Positions 50,028 to 61,200 of a DNA stretch of 64,000 nt are shown here, piece after piece. Source of the DNA: an uncultured Pseudomonas sp. (GTDB taxonomy: Bacteria > Pseudomonadota > Gammaproteobacteria > Pseudomonadales > Pseudomonadaceae); contig NZ_OX044366.1 of the NCBI RefSeq assembly GCF_943846705.1, forward strand, positions 4,162,838-4,226,837, in the 5' to 3' direction. Below the pieces are notes generated by a model. It ran no database searches and was not told the DNA's origin. It saw nothing but the letters and a program-made list of their open reading frames with translations. A program made the position numbers and the translations under genes. Numbering within the stretch: the stretch's first letter is position 1; every line of letters begins with the position of its first letter.

Positions 50028-51404
50028 TCAACGCTCACGCAACGCCTCGGCACGAGCACGAATAATCGGTTTGAGCAGGTAGCTGAGCACGCTCTTCTTG
50101 CCGGTGATAATGTCCACCGAAGCGACCATCCCAGGAATAATCAGCAACGGATGTTCCTCGCTGCCCAAATGGCTCTTGTTGGTGCGCAGCTTGATCACGT
50201 AAAAGCTGTTGCCATCGTCGTCGGTGACCGTATCGGCACCAATCTGCTCCAGCTCGGCCTTGAGCCCGCCGTAGATGGTGTAGTCATAGGCGGTGAACTT
50301 GACCATCGCCTCCTGCCCCGGATGCAGAAAAGCAATGTCCTGCGGGCGGATACGCGCCTCGACCAGCAGGTTCTCATCCAGCGGTACGATTTCGACCAAA
50401 TCGCTACCCGGCTGGATCACCCCGCCGATGGTGTTAACCAACAGTTGCTTGACGATACCGCGCACCGGCGAGGTCACCAGCGTGCGGTTGACCCGATCCT
50501 CCAGCGCCTTGCCGGTGGACTGAACCTTACTCAAATCAGTACGGGTCTCGTTAAGCTGAGTCAGCGCCTCACTGCGAAAACGCCCACGTGTTTCGTCAAT
50601 TTTGCGCTCAACTTCCTTGATCGCCGCCTCGGCTCGCGGCATGGCCAAGGTGGTTGCCTCTAGCTGGCCACGCGCCTCAACTTCAGCGCGTTTCAAGCGT
50701 AAGACTTCCACTCGGGAAATCGCGCCTTGGGACACCAAGGGTTCAGATATCTGAATTTCCTGACGCAGCAAACTCAGGCTATTGCGAAATTGCCCCTGCT
50801 TGGAGGCGAACTCACGCAGCTCTTGCCGACGCTGGATCAATTGCTCTTGCAAACCGGCCAACTCGTTGCGTAGTTGCGCTTTACGGCTATTGAACAGGGC
50901 AATTTCGTTATCCGCCTGGGTGGGCGCTTTTTGCCGTATTTCATCAGTAATCTGCAGCTCGCGCTCCTGCACTTCGGCACTTAGCCGTTCAACGCGCAGC
51001 AGCATGGCCAGGCGATCAGCCTCGGTTTCACCCACATTAGAGGCAAATCGGGTGTCATCCAGGCGTAACAACGGTGCACCGGCATCGACAATCTGCCCTT
51101 CACGGACAAACAACTCGGCGACGATACCGCCTTCCAGGTTCTGGATTTTTTGCAGCCGCGAGGACGGAATCGCCTTGCCATCACCGCGGGTCACCTCATC
51201 GACCACGGCGAAGTGGGCCCACAATAAGCAGAACACCACAAAAGCGATCAAGCCCCAAATGGTCAGGCGCACCACTCGCGGGGCATCCTCAATCAAGGCT
51301 TTGTTAACCTCGGGCAGCGGTTCATCGCCAAGCTCATTGTCACTGCCAAAATAGGCGGCAATAGCCTGCCGCAGGCTCTTCTTCTCGGGCACTTTAGCTG
51401 ACAC
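50028..51404 (-). CDS. lapC: Type I secretion membrane-fusion protein (LapC/HlyD family)
   Basis: The periplasmic adaptor that links the ABC transporter to the outer-membrane channel. It is 458 residues long: a cytoplasmic N-terminus, one membrane helix (~46-66), then the HlyD biotinyl-lipoyl part (ISRVEVLRLKRAEVEARGQL in the coiled-coil arm) and a beta-barrel end. LapC serves the LapA adhesin in P. fluorescens. It overlaps the lapB 3' end by 11 bp and the gene order lapE-lapB-lapC supports the name. Confidence 0.92.
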   Translation of the reverse strand: MSAKVPEKKSLRQAIAAYFGSDNELGDEPLPEVNKALIEDAPRVVRLTIWGLIAFVVFCLLWAHFAVVDEVTRGDGKAIPSSRLQKIQNLEGGIVAELFVREGQIVDAGAPLLRLDDTRFASNVGETEADRLAMLLRVERLSAEVQERELQITDEIRQKAPTQADNEIALFNSRKAQLRNELAGLQEQLIQRRQELREFASKQGQFRNSLSLLRQEIQISEPLVSQGAISRVEVLRLKRAEVEARGQLEATTLAMPRAEAAIKEVERKIDETRGRFRSEALTQLNETRTDLSKVQSTGKALEDRVNRTLVTSPVRGIVKQLLVNTIGGVIQPGSDLVEIVPLDENLLVEARIRPQDIAFLHPGQEAMVKFTAYDYTIYGGLKAELEQIGADTVTDDDGNSFYVIKLRTNKSHLGSEEHPLLIIPGMVASVDIITGKKSVLSYLLKPIIRARAEALRER

Positions 51405-53550
51405 TGATCTGCCCCTTTTTCAACGCTTCCATCACGCTGCTTTTTGGCCCGTCGGCGATGATCTGCCCGCGATCAACAATTATCAGCCGGTCGACCAGGC
51501 TGAGCATCGAGGCCCGGTGGGTGACCAGTAATAGGGTCTTGCTGCCGATTACCGCAGACAAACGCTGCTTGAGGCGCTCTTCACCGGTGTTATCCATGGA
51601 GCTGGTCGGCTCATCGAGCAGCAGAATAGGCGGATCGAGTAACAGCGCGCGCGCCAGAGCCACGTTCTGCCGCTGGCCGCCAGAGAGGTTCTGGCCACGC
51701 TCACCGACCTGCAGCTCATAGCCCTTCGGGTGCAGACGGACAAACTCGTGCACACCCGCCAACTCGGAGGCCTGCAACACCAGCTCGTCCTCCACATAGC
51801 GCGCACCGGACACCAGGTTGTCACGCAAGGTGCCGCTAAACAGCTGAATGTCCTGTGGCACATAACCGATGTTGTGCCGCAGGTCACTGACATCCAGCTG
51901 GCGTACGTCGATGCCGTCGACCAGCAAACTGCCGCCATCGGGCTGATACAGCCCCACAATCAGCTTGGCCAACGAGCTTTTACCCGAGCCGCTACGGCCA
52001 ATGATGCCAATCTTCTCGCCAGGGCGAACGATCAGGTTGATGCCCTGCAGGGCAGCCTGCTGCTGATCCGGATAATGAAAGTCCAGCTGACGAAACTCGA
52101 TGGCACCTTGCAGCGACTGGCGCTTGAGCGGGCGCTCATCGGCCTGACGCTCCTGCGGCAACTCCATCATCTGATTGACGGAATCGAGGGTGATCTTGGC
52201 CTGCTGATAACGGGTGAGCAAACCGGAAATCTGCGTCAACGGCCCTAAAGCGCGACTGCTCAGCATGTAGCAGGCAATCAGCCCGCCCATGCTCAGGTTG
52301 CCGTCGATAATCTGGTACACACCCAGCACGATGACGATCACCCCGGCGAGTTGCTGCAGCAGCATGGTCGAGTTCATCGCCAGGCTGGAAAGCATGCGCG
52401 CGCGCAGCTCCAGACGACTGAGGGTGCCAATGGTTTGCTCCCAAACGTACTGGCGCTCACTCTCGGCATTGTTGACCTTGACTGCATCCAGCCCCGCCAG
52501 GCTCTCAATCAGGCTCGACTGGCGCTCAGCCGCCAGGGCCATGGTGCGCTGCATGGTTTCCGCCAGCGGGCGCTGCAAGCTCCAGCCGATCAGGGCTACC
52601 AATGGAAAAGCCAGCACCGGAACCCACACCAGATGCCCACCGATCATCGCGATCACCGCGAGAATCAACAGGGTAAACGGCAGGTCGATGACGCTGGCCA
52701 AGGTCAGCGAGGCGAGAAAATCGCGTAGGCTCTGAAACTCATGAATATTCTGCGCAAAGCTGCCCACTCGCGCCGGCCGAAACTTCATGGCCATGCCGGC
52801 AATACGCTCGAACAGCGTGGCGGAAATAATCAGGTCGGTCTTCTTGCCCGCCAGATCCAAGCAAAGACCGCGCAGGGTTTTCAGCAGTAGATCGAAGCAG
52901 AACACCCCGGCGATGCCAATCGCCAATACCCAGAGCGTGGCTTCGGCTTGGTTCGGTACCACGCGGTCGTAGACGTTCATCACGAACAGCGGCGTGGCCA
53001 GGCCAATCAGGTTAATCAGAAAACTCGCCGCAATGGCATCGATATACAACCAGCGTGAACGCTTGAGGGTGTCGCGAAACCAGGAGGTGGCGCGCGGAAT
53101 CAACTCACCCCGGTTGAAATCAAACTTGTGCAACGGCTGGGCAAAGAACACCTGCCCGCTGTACTCCTCAGCCAGCGCTTCGGCACTGACATGCACCTCA
53201 CCCCCTTCACTTTCGCTGGGCATGATGCGTGCCCGACCCTGGTCATCCCAGCCCAACAGGATGGCACTGCGACCATCATGCAGCAGTAACAGAGCAGGCA
53301 TGGCAAGCGCTGGAATCTTTTCCAGGCCACGACGCAACCAGCGCCCCTGGAGGCCGGCACGCGCCGCTGCACGCGGCATCAACTCCGCGTTCAAACGCTG
53401 ATCAGGCAGCGGCAGACCGGCGGTGAGCATGGCGCGACTGACCGATTTTTGGTGCAAGCTGCACAACGACAACAGGCTATCTAGCAGTGGATCGTCGTAG
53501 CGATCGCGGGGATCACTACGGGCTTGCATCTGGCTGGGGTCTACTGCCAC
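51394..53550 (-). CDS. lapB: Type I secretion ABC transporter (LapB family)
   Basis: A 718-residue inner-membrane ATPase of the RTX exporter type. Residues ~20-150 form a C39-like domain without an apparent catalytic Cys-His pair (no DCG motif; the positions read LLSLCSLHQKS and GWDDQGRARIMP), so it likely binds substrate rather than cutting it. Six membrane helices (~170-450) follow, then the ATPase: Walker A GRSGSGKSS (~518), LSGGQ (~622), Walker B ILLLDE (~642-647), H-loop His (~678). It should export the divergent LapA-like adhesin. It lies 42 bp after the lapE stop. Confidence 0.94.
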   Translation of the reverse strand: MAVDPSQMQARSDPRDRYDDPLLDSLLSLCSLHQKSVSRAMLTAGLPLPDQRLNAELMPRAAARAGLQGRWLRRGLEKIPALAMPALLLLHDGRSAILLGWDDQGRARIMPSESEGGEVHVSAEALAEEYSGQVFFAQPLHKFDFNRGELIPRATSWFRDTLKRSRWLYIDAIAASFLINLIGLATPLFVMNVYDRVVPNQAEATLWVLAIGIAGVFCFDLLLKTLRGLCLDLAGKKTDLIISATLFERIAGMAMKFRPARVGSFAQNIHEFQSLRDFLASLTLASVIDLPFTLLILAVIAMIGGHLVWVPVLAFPLVALIGWSLQRPLAETMQRTMALAAERQSSLIESLAGLDAVKVNNAESERQYVWEQTIGTLSRLELRARMLSSLAMNSTMLLQQLAGVIVIVLGVYQIIDGNLSMGGLIACYMLSSRALGPLTQISGLLTRYQQAKITLDSVNQMMELPQERQADERPLKRQSLQGAIEFRQLDFHYPDQQQAALQGINLIVRPGEKIGIIGRSGSGKSSLAKLIVGLYQPDGGSLLVDGIDVRQLDVSDLRHNIGYVPQDIQLFSGTLRDNLVSGARYVEDELVLQASELAGVHEFVRLHPKGYELQVGERGQNLSGGQRQNVALARALLLDPPILLLDEPTSSMDNTGEERLKQRLSAVIGSKTLLLVTHRASMLSLVDRLIIVDRGQIIADGPKSSVMEALKKGQISVS

Positions 53551-53592
53551 AAAGATTTACTCATGCTCGGTTAGGGCCGTTGACGCGTGGCC

Positions 53593-54936
53593 TCAGTTCA
53601 ACCCCGGCAGTTTGACCTGGGCCTTGATCTCATCCAATGGCGCGGCAGCCATCGGCGCGACCACCCCCTGACTCTGGAGCAGGGTGCCTATGGTGGCCTT
53701 GATCCGATATTGAGTAAACAGCTCGGTGAAACGGACTTCTTCAAGACGGCGCGAGGAAGTGAACAGCTCATTTTCACTGTCGAGCAAGTCCAACAGCGTG
53801 CGCTCACCCAAACTGAACTGTTGCTGGTAGGAGTCACGCACACGGCTGCTGTAGTCAACGTATTGCTGAGCAATCGGTAATTGCTGATTGGCATTTATCA
53901 ACGCATTCCAAGCCAAGCCGAGCTCTTCATTTAATACGCGCAAGGCGTTATTGCGAATATCCATGGCCTGATTGGTTTGATAGGCCTTGGATTGCAAGTC
54001 AGCTTTATTGCTACCGCCAGCAAACAGGTTGTAACGCATGCCCAGCATTGCTCGCCAATCGTTATTGTGGCCCTCAACGCCATCCAGATTGTTGTCCATA
54101 CTGCGCGACAACTCCGCATCAACGCGCGGGTAGAAGGCCGACTTAGCGGCTTCGTACTGCTGCTCGGTTGCTTGGATATCTGCTTCGGCTGAGCTCAACA
54201 AAGGATTATTAGCGAGCATTTCCTCACGTGCTGCCGTCAGATTATCCGGCAATTGACCTGCCAGATTTGAAGGCATACTCAAACCACTCGGCTCACGACC
54301 AACAACGCTGTAGTAATTAACCCGGGCATCAGCCAGGTTGGTTTGCTCGGTAATCAAATTGTTACGCGCCTGGGCCAAACGCGCTTCGGCCTGATCGAGA
54401 TCGACGATCCGGCCGACACCGCTCTGACTGCGCAGGGTGATCTGATCATAGATCCGCTTATGGCTGGCCAAGTTGGTCTCGGCCAGACGAACCAAGTCTT
54501 GACGAGTCAGCACATCCAGATACACCTGCGCCACCGCCAGAGCAGTGCGCTCAGCGGTGCCCATCAGTTCATAGGCACGCGCATTCACCGTGGCGCGTTG
54601 ACGACCGACTTCACTGCGGGTGGCAAAACCGTCAAAAACCATTTGCTGCACTCGCAGGCTCGATTCGCCACGGTTTAACGTCTTGGTATCGTGGCCCGTT
54701 CCACGGGTCCCTGGGCTGTCAGTAAACTCACGGCCATAGCCAGCCAATAAATCAACTTGCGGCAGATATCCGCCCTTAGCCGCCTTCATCTGCTCTTCAA
54801 CCGACAAACGCGCATTAACCCCCGCCTGAATCTCCGGATGCACCTCAAGAGCACTTTGCATGGCTTCATTGAGCGACTGGCCATGAGCAGCCAGAGATAC
54901 CGCCAGAGCAAGGGGGACGAGAGCAAGATAACGCAT
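53593..54936 (-). CDS. lapE: TolC-family outer-membrane channel (LapE)
   Basis: The 447-residue outer-membrane component of the type I system, with a signal peptide (MRYLALVPLALAVSLAAHGQ) and the TolC two-repeat plan rich in helical Gln/Asn/Ala. Family-typical segments are QVYLDVLTRQDLVRLAETNL and, in the second half, DSYQQQFSLGERTLLDLLDS. AAGGAAG precedes the ATG. First gene of lapE-lapB-lapC. Surface-anchored LapA relatives are retained in this channel by their N-terminal module. Confidence 0.93.
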   Translation of the reverse strand: MRYLALVPLALAVSLAAHGQSLNEAMQSALEVHPEIQAGVNARLSVEEQMKAAKGGYLPQVDLLAGYGREFTDSPGTRGTGHDTKTLNRGESSLRVQQMVFDGFATRSEVGRQRATVNARAYELMGTAERTALAVAQVYLDVLTRQDLVRLAETNLASHKRIYDQITLRSQSGVGRIVDLDQAEARLAQARNNLITEQTNLADARVNYYSVVGREPSGLSMPSNLAGQLPDNLTAAREEMLANNPLLSSAEADIQATEQQYEAAKSAFYPRVDAELSRSMDNNLDGVEGHNNDWRAMLGMRYNLFAGGSNKADLQSKAYQTNQAMDIRNNALRVLNEELGLAWNALINANQQLPIAQQYVDYSSRVRDSYQQQFSLGERTLLDLLDSENELFTSSRRLEEVRFTELFTQYRIKATIGTLLQSQGVVAPMAAAPLDEIKAQVKLPGLN

Positions 54937-55065
54937 TGAGTTGACTTCCTTTCAGGCTGGGCTGGGGACTAGAACCGTGAAGCGCTAAACGCTCGACGCA
55001 TTGGCCGCCAGAATACATAAACGACCGGCTCAGGAGGGGGACCTACACGACACAGTCCCGCATCA

Positions 55066-55080
55066 ATGTCAAAGTGACAT
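55066..55080. promoter_or_regulatory. Palindromic operator candidate overlapping the lapA -35
   Basis: ATGTCA-AAG-TGACAT is a perfect hyphenated palindrome with 6-bp arms. The right arm contains the -35 hexamer GTGACA, so a protein bound here would compete with RNA polymerase. It is not a good match to the published FleQ box (GTCA, six bases, TGAC), since the spacer is 3 bp. Confidence 0.5.
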
Positions 55081-55102
55081 CAGGTTTAGCATTGTTTATT
55101 AT
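55074..55102 (+). promoter_or_regulatory. Sigma-70 promoter candidate for lapA
   Basis: GTGACA (-35, 55074-55079), a 17-bp spacer and TATTAT (-10, 55097-55102): five of six matches in both hexamers. It points toward the adhesin gene. Confidence 0.6.
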
Positions 55103-55265
55103 CAAAACAAGTCGGTCAATAGTTCGGCATAAAGCTAATTCCATTAAGTGATAAGCCAAAAAAATGGCACATGCTAAAGTCAAAACATTGCCGCGCAGCA
55201 TCAGTATTGCGCCTTAACTCCTGCTCAACGAATTTCACTGCAAGCCCAGTCCTGGAGCCTCACCT

Positions 55266-58200
55266 ATGAGCAATATCGCCGCTATCGTCAAAAACCTTGT
55301 AGGCCAGGTGTTTGCTGTTTCTGTCGACGGTCTCAAGCGACAGATTTTTGAAGGCGAGCGCCTACTGATAGGTGAGCAGGTAATCACTGGCTTGGGCGGC
55401 GAAGTGACCTTGCAGTTGGCCGGCGGCGGCGAAGTTAAAGTGGCATCCAACAGCAGTTGGCAAGCTGCGCCTACCGCTAGCGAGAGCGATGAACGAGAGC
55501 CAGAGTCCGAGCTTGAGCAAGCACTTGCTGCCGGTCTAGACCCTACAACTGACCTAGAAGCCCCCGCTGCTGGCCCAAGTACTGGTGGCGGTAACGGTGG
55601 TGCAGCGGGTGGCGGACATAGCTTTGTGCTGCTGGATGAAACCGGGCAACAGCTTGACCCGACTGTAGGGTTTAAAACTGAAGGACTCGCATTCGCCTCA
55701 GATATAAATGAAGAAACCAACGGAGGCTTAGAGCAAGACTCTGTAGCCACCGATGGCCCGCCTCGCGTGGACATCCCGGACACCGATGGTGCGGCCAACG
55801 CCACTGACAGCACCCTGCCGGAAACCGCCGGCGCCACTGCCGGCTCGTTCAGCGTCAGCGCCGAAGCCGGCATCGCCTCGATCTCGGTCGGCGGCACGAT
55901 CCTGACCCTGGCGCAACTGAATGATCTGGCCGCCAACCCCGTGCCGGCGATCAACACCGGCGAAGGCAGTCTGCAGATCACCGCGTTCAACGCCGCCACC
56001 GGCGTGGTCAGCTACACCTATGACCCGAGCGTGCTAACCCACAGCGCCGGGGCGGCGATCACCGACAGCATCGCCATCAGCGTCACCGACGCCAACGGCG
56101 TAAGCCGCGGCGATAACCTCGACATCGCCATCACCGACAGCACCCCGAGCGCGGTCAACGACGTCAACAGCATCACTGAAGACGCCGCACCGAACAGCGT
56201 GACCGGTAACGTGCTGGGCAACGACAGCGTCGGCGCCGATGCCAACGCCACCCCAGTCACCGCCGGGGTGTTCAGCAACGCCAGCGGCTACGGCACCCTG
56301 ACCCTCAACAGTGACGGCAGCTACAGCTACGCCCTGAACAACGGCAACGCTGCGGTCAACGCCCTGAATGACGGCCAGTCGCTGACTGACAGCTTCACCT
56401 ACACCCTCACCGACGGTGACGGCAGCAGCACCACGGCGACCCTGGTCATCACCATCAATGGCCGCACCGATGGCCCGCCTCGCGTGGACATCCCGGACAC
56501 CGATGGTGCGGCCAACGCCACTGACAGCACCCTGCCGGAAACCGCCGGCGCCACTGCCGGCTCGTTCAGCGTCAGCGCCGAAGCCGGCATCGCCTCGATC
56601 TCGGTCGGCGGCACGATCCTGACCCTGGCGCAACTGAATGATCTGGCCGCCAACCCCGTGCCGGCGATCAACACCGGCGAAGGCAGTCTGCAGATCACCG
56701 CGTTCAACGCCGCCACCGGCGTGGTCAGCTACACCTATGACCCGAGCGTGCTAACCCACAGCGCCGGGGCGGCGATCACCGACAGCATCGCCATCAGCGT
56801 CACCGACGCCAACGGCGTAAGCCGCGGCGATAACCTCGACATCGCCATCACCGACAGCACCCCGAGCGCGGTCAACGACGTCAACAGCATCACTGAAGAC
56901 GCCGCACCGAACAGCGTGACCGGTAACGTGCTGGGCAACGACAGCGTCGGCGCCGATGCCAACGCCACCCCAGTCACCGCCGGGGTGTTCAGCAACGCCA
57001 GCGGCTACGGCACCCTGACCCTCAACAGTGACGGCAGCTACAGCTACGCCCTGAACAACGGCAACGCTGCGGTCAACGCCCTGAATGACGGCCAGTCGCT
57101 GACTGACAGCTTCACCTACACCCTCACCGACGGTGACGGCAGCAGCACCACGGCGACCCTGGTCATCACCATCAATGGCCGCACCGATGGCCCGCCTCGC
57201 GTGGACATCCCGGACACCGATGGTGCGGCCAACGCCACTGACAGCACCCTGCCGGAAACCGCCGGCGCCACTGCCGGTTCGTTCAGCGTCAGCGCCGAAG
57301 CCGGCATCGCCTCGATCTCGGTCGGCGGCACCACCCTGACCCTGGCGCAACTGAATAACCTCGCCAGCGTCCCGGTAACGCCGATCAACACCGGCGAAGG
57401 CAGTCTGCAGATCACCGCGTTCAACGCCGCCACCGGCGTGGTCAGCTACACCTACGACCCGAGCGTGCTAACGCACAGCGCGGGGGCGGCGATCACCGAC
57501 AGCATCGCCATCAGCGTCACCGACGCCAACGGCGTGACCCGTGGCGATAACCTCGACATCGCCATCACCGACAGCACCCCGAGCGCGGTCAACGACGTCA
57601 ACAGCATCACTGAAGACGCCGCACCGAACAGCGTGACCGGTAACGTGCTGGGCAACGACAGCGTCGGTGCCGATGCCAACGCCACCCCAGTGACTGCCGG
57701 GGTGTTCAGCAACGCCAGCGGCTACGGCACCCTGACCCTCAACAGTGACGGCAGCTACAGCTACGCCCTGAACAACGGCAACGCTGCGGTCAACGCCCTG
57801 AATGACGGCCAGTCGCTGACTGACAGCTTCACCTACACCCTCACCGACGGTGACGGCAGCAGCACCACGGCGACCCTGGTCATCACCATCAATGGCCGCA
57901 CCGATGGCCCGCCTCGCGTGGACATCCCGGACACCGATGGTGCGGCCAACGCCACTGACAGCACCCTGCCGGAAACCGCCGGTGCCACTGCCGGTTCGTT
58001 CAGCGTCAGCGCCGAAGCCGGCATCGCCTCGATCTCGGTCGGCGGCACCACCCTGACCCTGGCGCAACTGAATAACCTCGCCAGCGTCCCGGTAACGCCG
58101 ATCAACACCGGCGAAGGCAGCCTGCAGATCACCGCATTCAACGCCGCCACCGGCGTGGTCAGCTACACCTATGACCCGAGCGTGCTAACCCACAGCGCCG

Positions 58201-61200
58201 GGGCGGCGATCACCGACAGCATCGCCATCAGCGTCACCGACGCCAACGGCGTAAGCCGCGGCGATAACCTCGACATCGCCATCACCGACAGCACCCCGAG
58301 CGCGGTCAACGACGTCAACAGCATCACTGAAGACGCCGCACCGAACAGCGTGACCGGTAACGTGCTGGGCAACGACAGCGTCGGCGCCGATGCCAACGCC
58401 ACCCCAGTCACCGCCGGGGTGTTCAGCAACGCCAGCGGCTACGGCACCCTGACCCTCAACAGTGACGGCAGCTACAGCTACGCCCTGAACAACGGCAACG
58501 CTGCGGTCAACGCCCTGAATGACGGCCAGTCGCTGACTGACAGCTTCACCTACACCCTCACCGACGGTGACGGCAGCAGCACCACGGCGACCCTGGTCAT
58601 CACCATCAATGGCCGCACCGATGGCCCGCCTCGCGTGGACATCCCGGACACCGATGGTGCGGCCAACGCCACTGACAGCACCCTGCCGGAAACCGCCGGC
58701 GCCACTGCCGGTTCGTTCAGCGTCAGCGCCGAAGCCGGCATCGCCTCGATCTCGGTCGGCGGCACCACCCTGACCCTGGCGCAACTGAATAACCTCGCCA
58801 GCGTCCCGGTAACGCCGATCAACACCGGCGAAGGCAGTCTGCAGATCACCGCGTTCAACGCCGCCACCGGCGTGGTCAGCTACACCTACGACCCGAGCGT
58901 GCTAACCCACAGCGCCGGGGCGGCGATCACCGACAGCATCGCCATCAGCGTCACCGACGCCAACGGCGTGACCCGTGGCGATAACCTCGACATCGCCATC
59001 ACCGACAGCACCCCGAGCGCGGTCAACGACGTCAACAGCATCACTGAAGACGCCGCACCGAACAGCGTGACCGGTAACGTGCTGGGCAACGACAGCGTCG
59101 GTGCCGATGCCAACGCCACCCCAGTGACTGCCGGGGTGTTCAGCAACGCCAGCGGCTACGGCACCCTGACCCTCAACAGTGACGGCAGCTACAGCTACGC
59201 CCTGAACAACGGCAACGCTGCGGTCAACGCCCTGAATGACGGCCAGTCGCTGACTGACAGCTTCACCTACACCCTCACCGACGGTGACGGCAGCAGCACC
59301 ACGGCGACCCTGGTCATCACCATCAATGGCCGCACCGATGGCCCGCCTCGCGTGGACATCCCGGACACCGATGGTGCGGCCAACGCCACTGACAGCACCC
59401 TGCCGGAAACCGCCGGTGCCACTGCCGGTTCGTTCAGCGTCAGCGCCGAAGCCGGCATCGCCTCGATCTCGGTCGGCGGCACCACCCTGACCCTGGCGCA
59501 ACTGAATAACCTCGCCAGCGTCCCGGTAACGCCGATCAACACCGGCGAAGGCAGTCTGCAGATCACCGCGTTCAACGCCGCCACCGGCGTGGTCAGCTAC
59601 ACCTACGACCCGAGCGTGCTAACCCACAGCGCCGGGGCGGCGATCACCGACAGCATCGCCATCAGCGTCACCGACGCCAACGGCGTAAGCCGCGGCGATA
59701 ACCTCGACATCGCCATCACCGACAGCACCCCGAGCGCGGTCAACGACGTCAACAGCATCACTGAAGACGCCGCACCGAACAGCGTGACCGGTAACGTGCT
59801 GGGCAACGACAGCGTCGGCGCCGATGCCAACGCCACCCCAGTCACCGCCGGGGTGTTCAGCAACGCCAGCGGCTACGGCACCCTGACCCTCAACAGTGAC
59901 GGCAGCTACAGCTACGCCCTGAACAACGGCAACGCTGCGGTCAACGCCCTGAATGACGGCCAGTCGCTGACTGACAGCTTCACCTACACCCTCACCGACG
60001 GTGACGGCAGCAGCACCACGGCGACCCTGGTCATCACCATCAATGGCCGCACCGATGGCCCGCCTCGCGTGGACATCCCGGACACCGATGGTTCGGCCAA
60101 CGCCACTGACAGCACCCTGCCGGAAACCGCCGGCGCCACTGCCGGTTCGTTCAGCGTCAGCGCCGAAGCCGGCATCGCCTCGATCTCGGTCGGCGGCACC
60201 ACCCTGACCCTGGCGCAACTGAATAACCTCGCCAGCGTCCCGGTAACGCCGATCAACACCGGCGAAGGCAGTCTGCAGATCACCGCGTTCAACGCCGCCA
60301 CCGGCGTGGTCAGCTACACCTACGACCCGAGCGTGCTAACCCACAGCGCCGGGGCGGCGATCACCGACAGCATCGCCATCAGCGTCACCGACGCCAACGG
60401 CGTAAGCCGCGGCGATAACCTCGACATCGCCATCACCGACAGCACCCCGAGCGCGGTCAACGACGTCAACAGCATCACTGAAGACGCCGCACCGAACAGC
60501 GTGACCGGTAACGTGCTGGGCAACGACAGCGTCGGTGCCGATGCCAACGCCACCCCAGTGACTGCCGGGGTGTTCAGCAACGCCAGCGGCTACGGCACCC
60601 TGACCCTCAACAGTGACGGCAGCTACAGCTACGCCCTGAACAACGGCAACGCTGCGGTCAACGCCCTGAATGACGGCCAGTCGCTGACTGACAGCTTCAC
60701 CTACACCCTCACCGACGGTGACGGCAGCAGCACCACGGCGACCCTGGTCATCACCATCAATGGCCGCACCGATGGCCCGCCTCGCGTGGACATCCCGGAC
60801 ACCGATGGTTCGGCCAACGCCACTGACAGCACCCTGCCGGAAACCGCCGGCGCCACTGCCGGTTCGTTCAGCGTCAGCGCCGAAGCCGGCATCGCCTCGA
60901 TCTCGGTCGGCGGCACCACCCTGACCCTGGCGCAACTGAATAACCTCGCCAGCGTCCCGGTAACGCCGATCAACACCGGCGAAGGCAGTCTGCAGATCAC
61001 CGCGTTCAACGCCGCCACCGGCGTGGTCAGCTACACCTACGACCCGAGCGTGCTAACCCACAGCGCCGGGGCGGCGATCACCGACAGCATCGCCATCAGC
61101 GTCACCGACGCCAACGACGTAAGCCGCGGCGATAACCTCGACATCGCCATCACCGACAGCACCCCGAGCGCGGTCAACGACGTCAACAGCATCACTGAAG

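Larger units (their letters stand above)
54937..55265. other. Divergent lapE-lapA regulatory region (329 bp)
   Basis: This AT-richer gap contains no gene. It holds a good sigma-70 promoter for lapA (55074-55102) overlapped by a palindrome (55066-55080), a TTGTTT/AAACAA inverted repeat (55093-55111), and a 5' leader of ~155 nt before the lapA ATG. No clear promoter for lapE was identified. Confidence 0.75.

Noticed and set aside
55556..55580. Sortase or autotransporter type anchoring of the adhesin
   Set aside because: The retention module, dialanine site and adjacent type I genes all indicate LapA-type anchoring.
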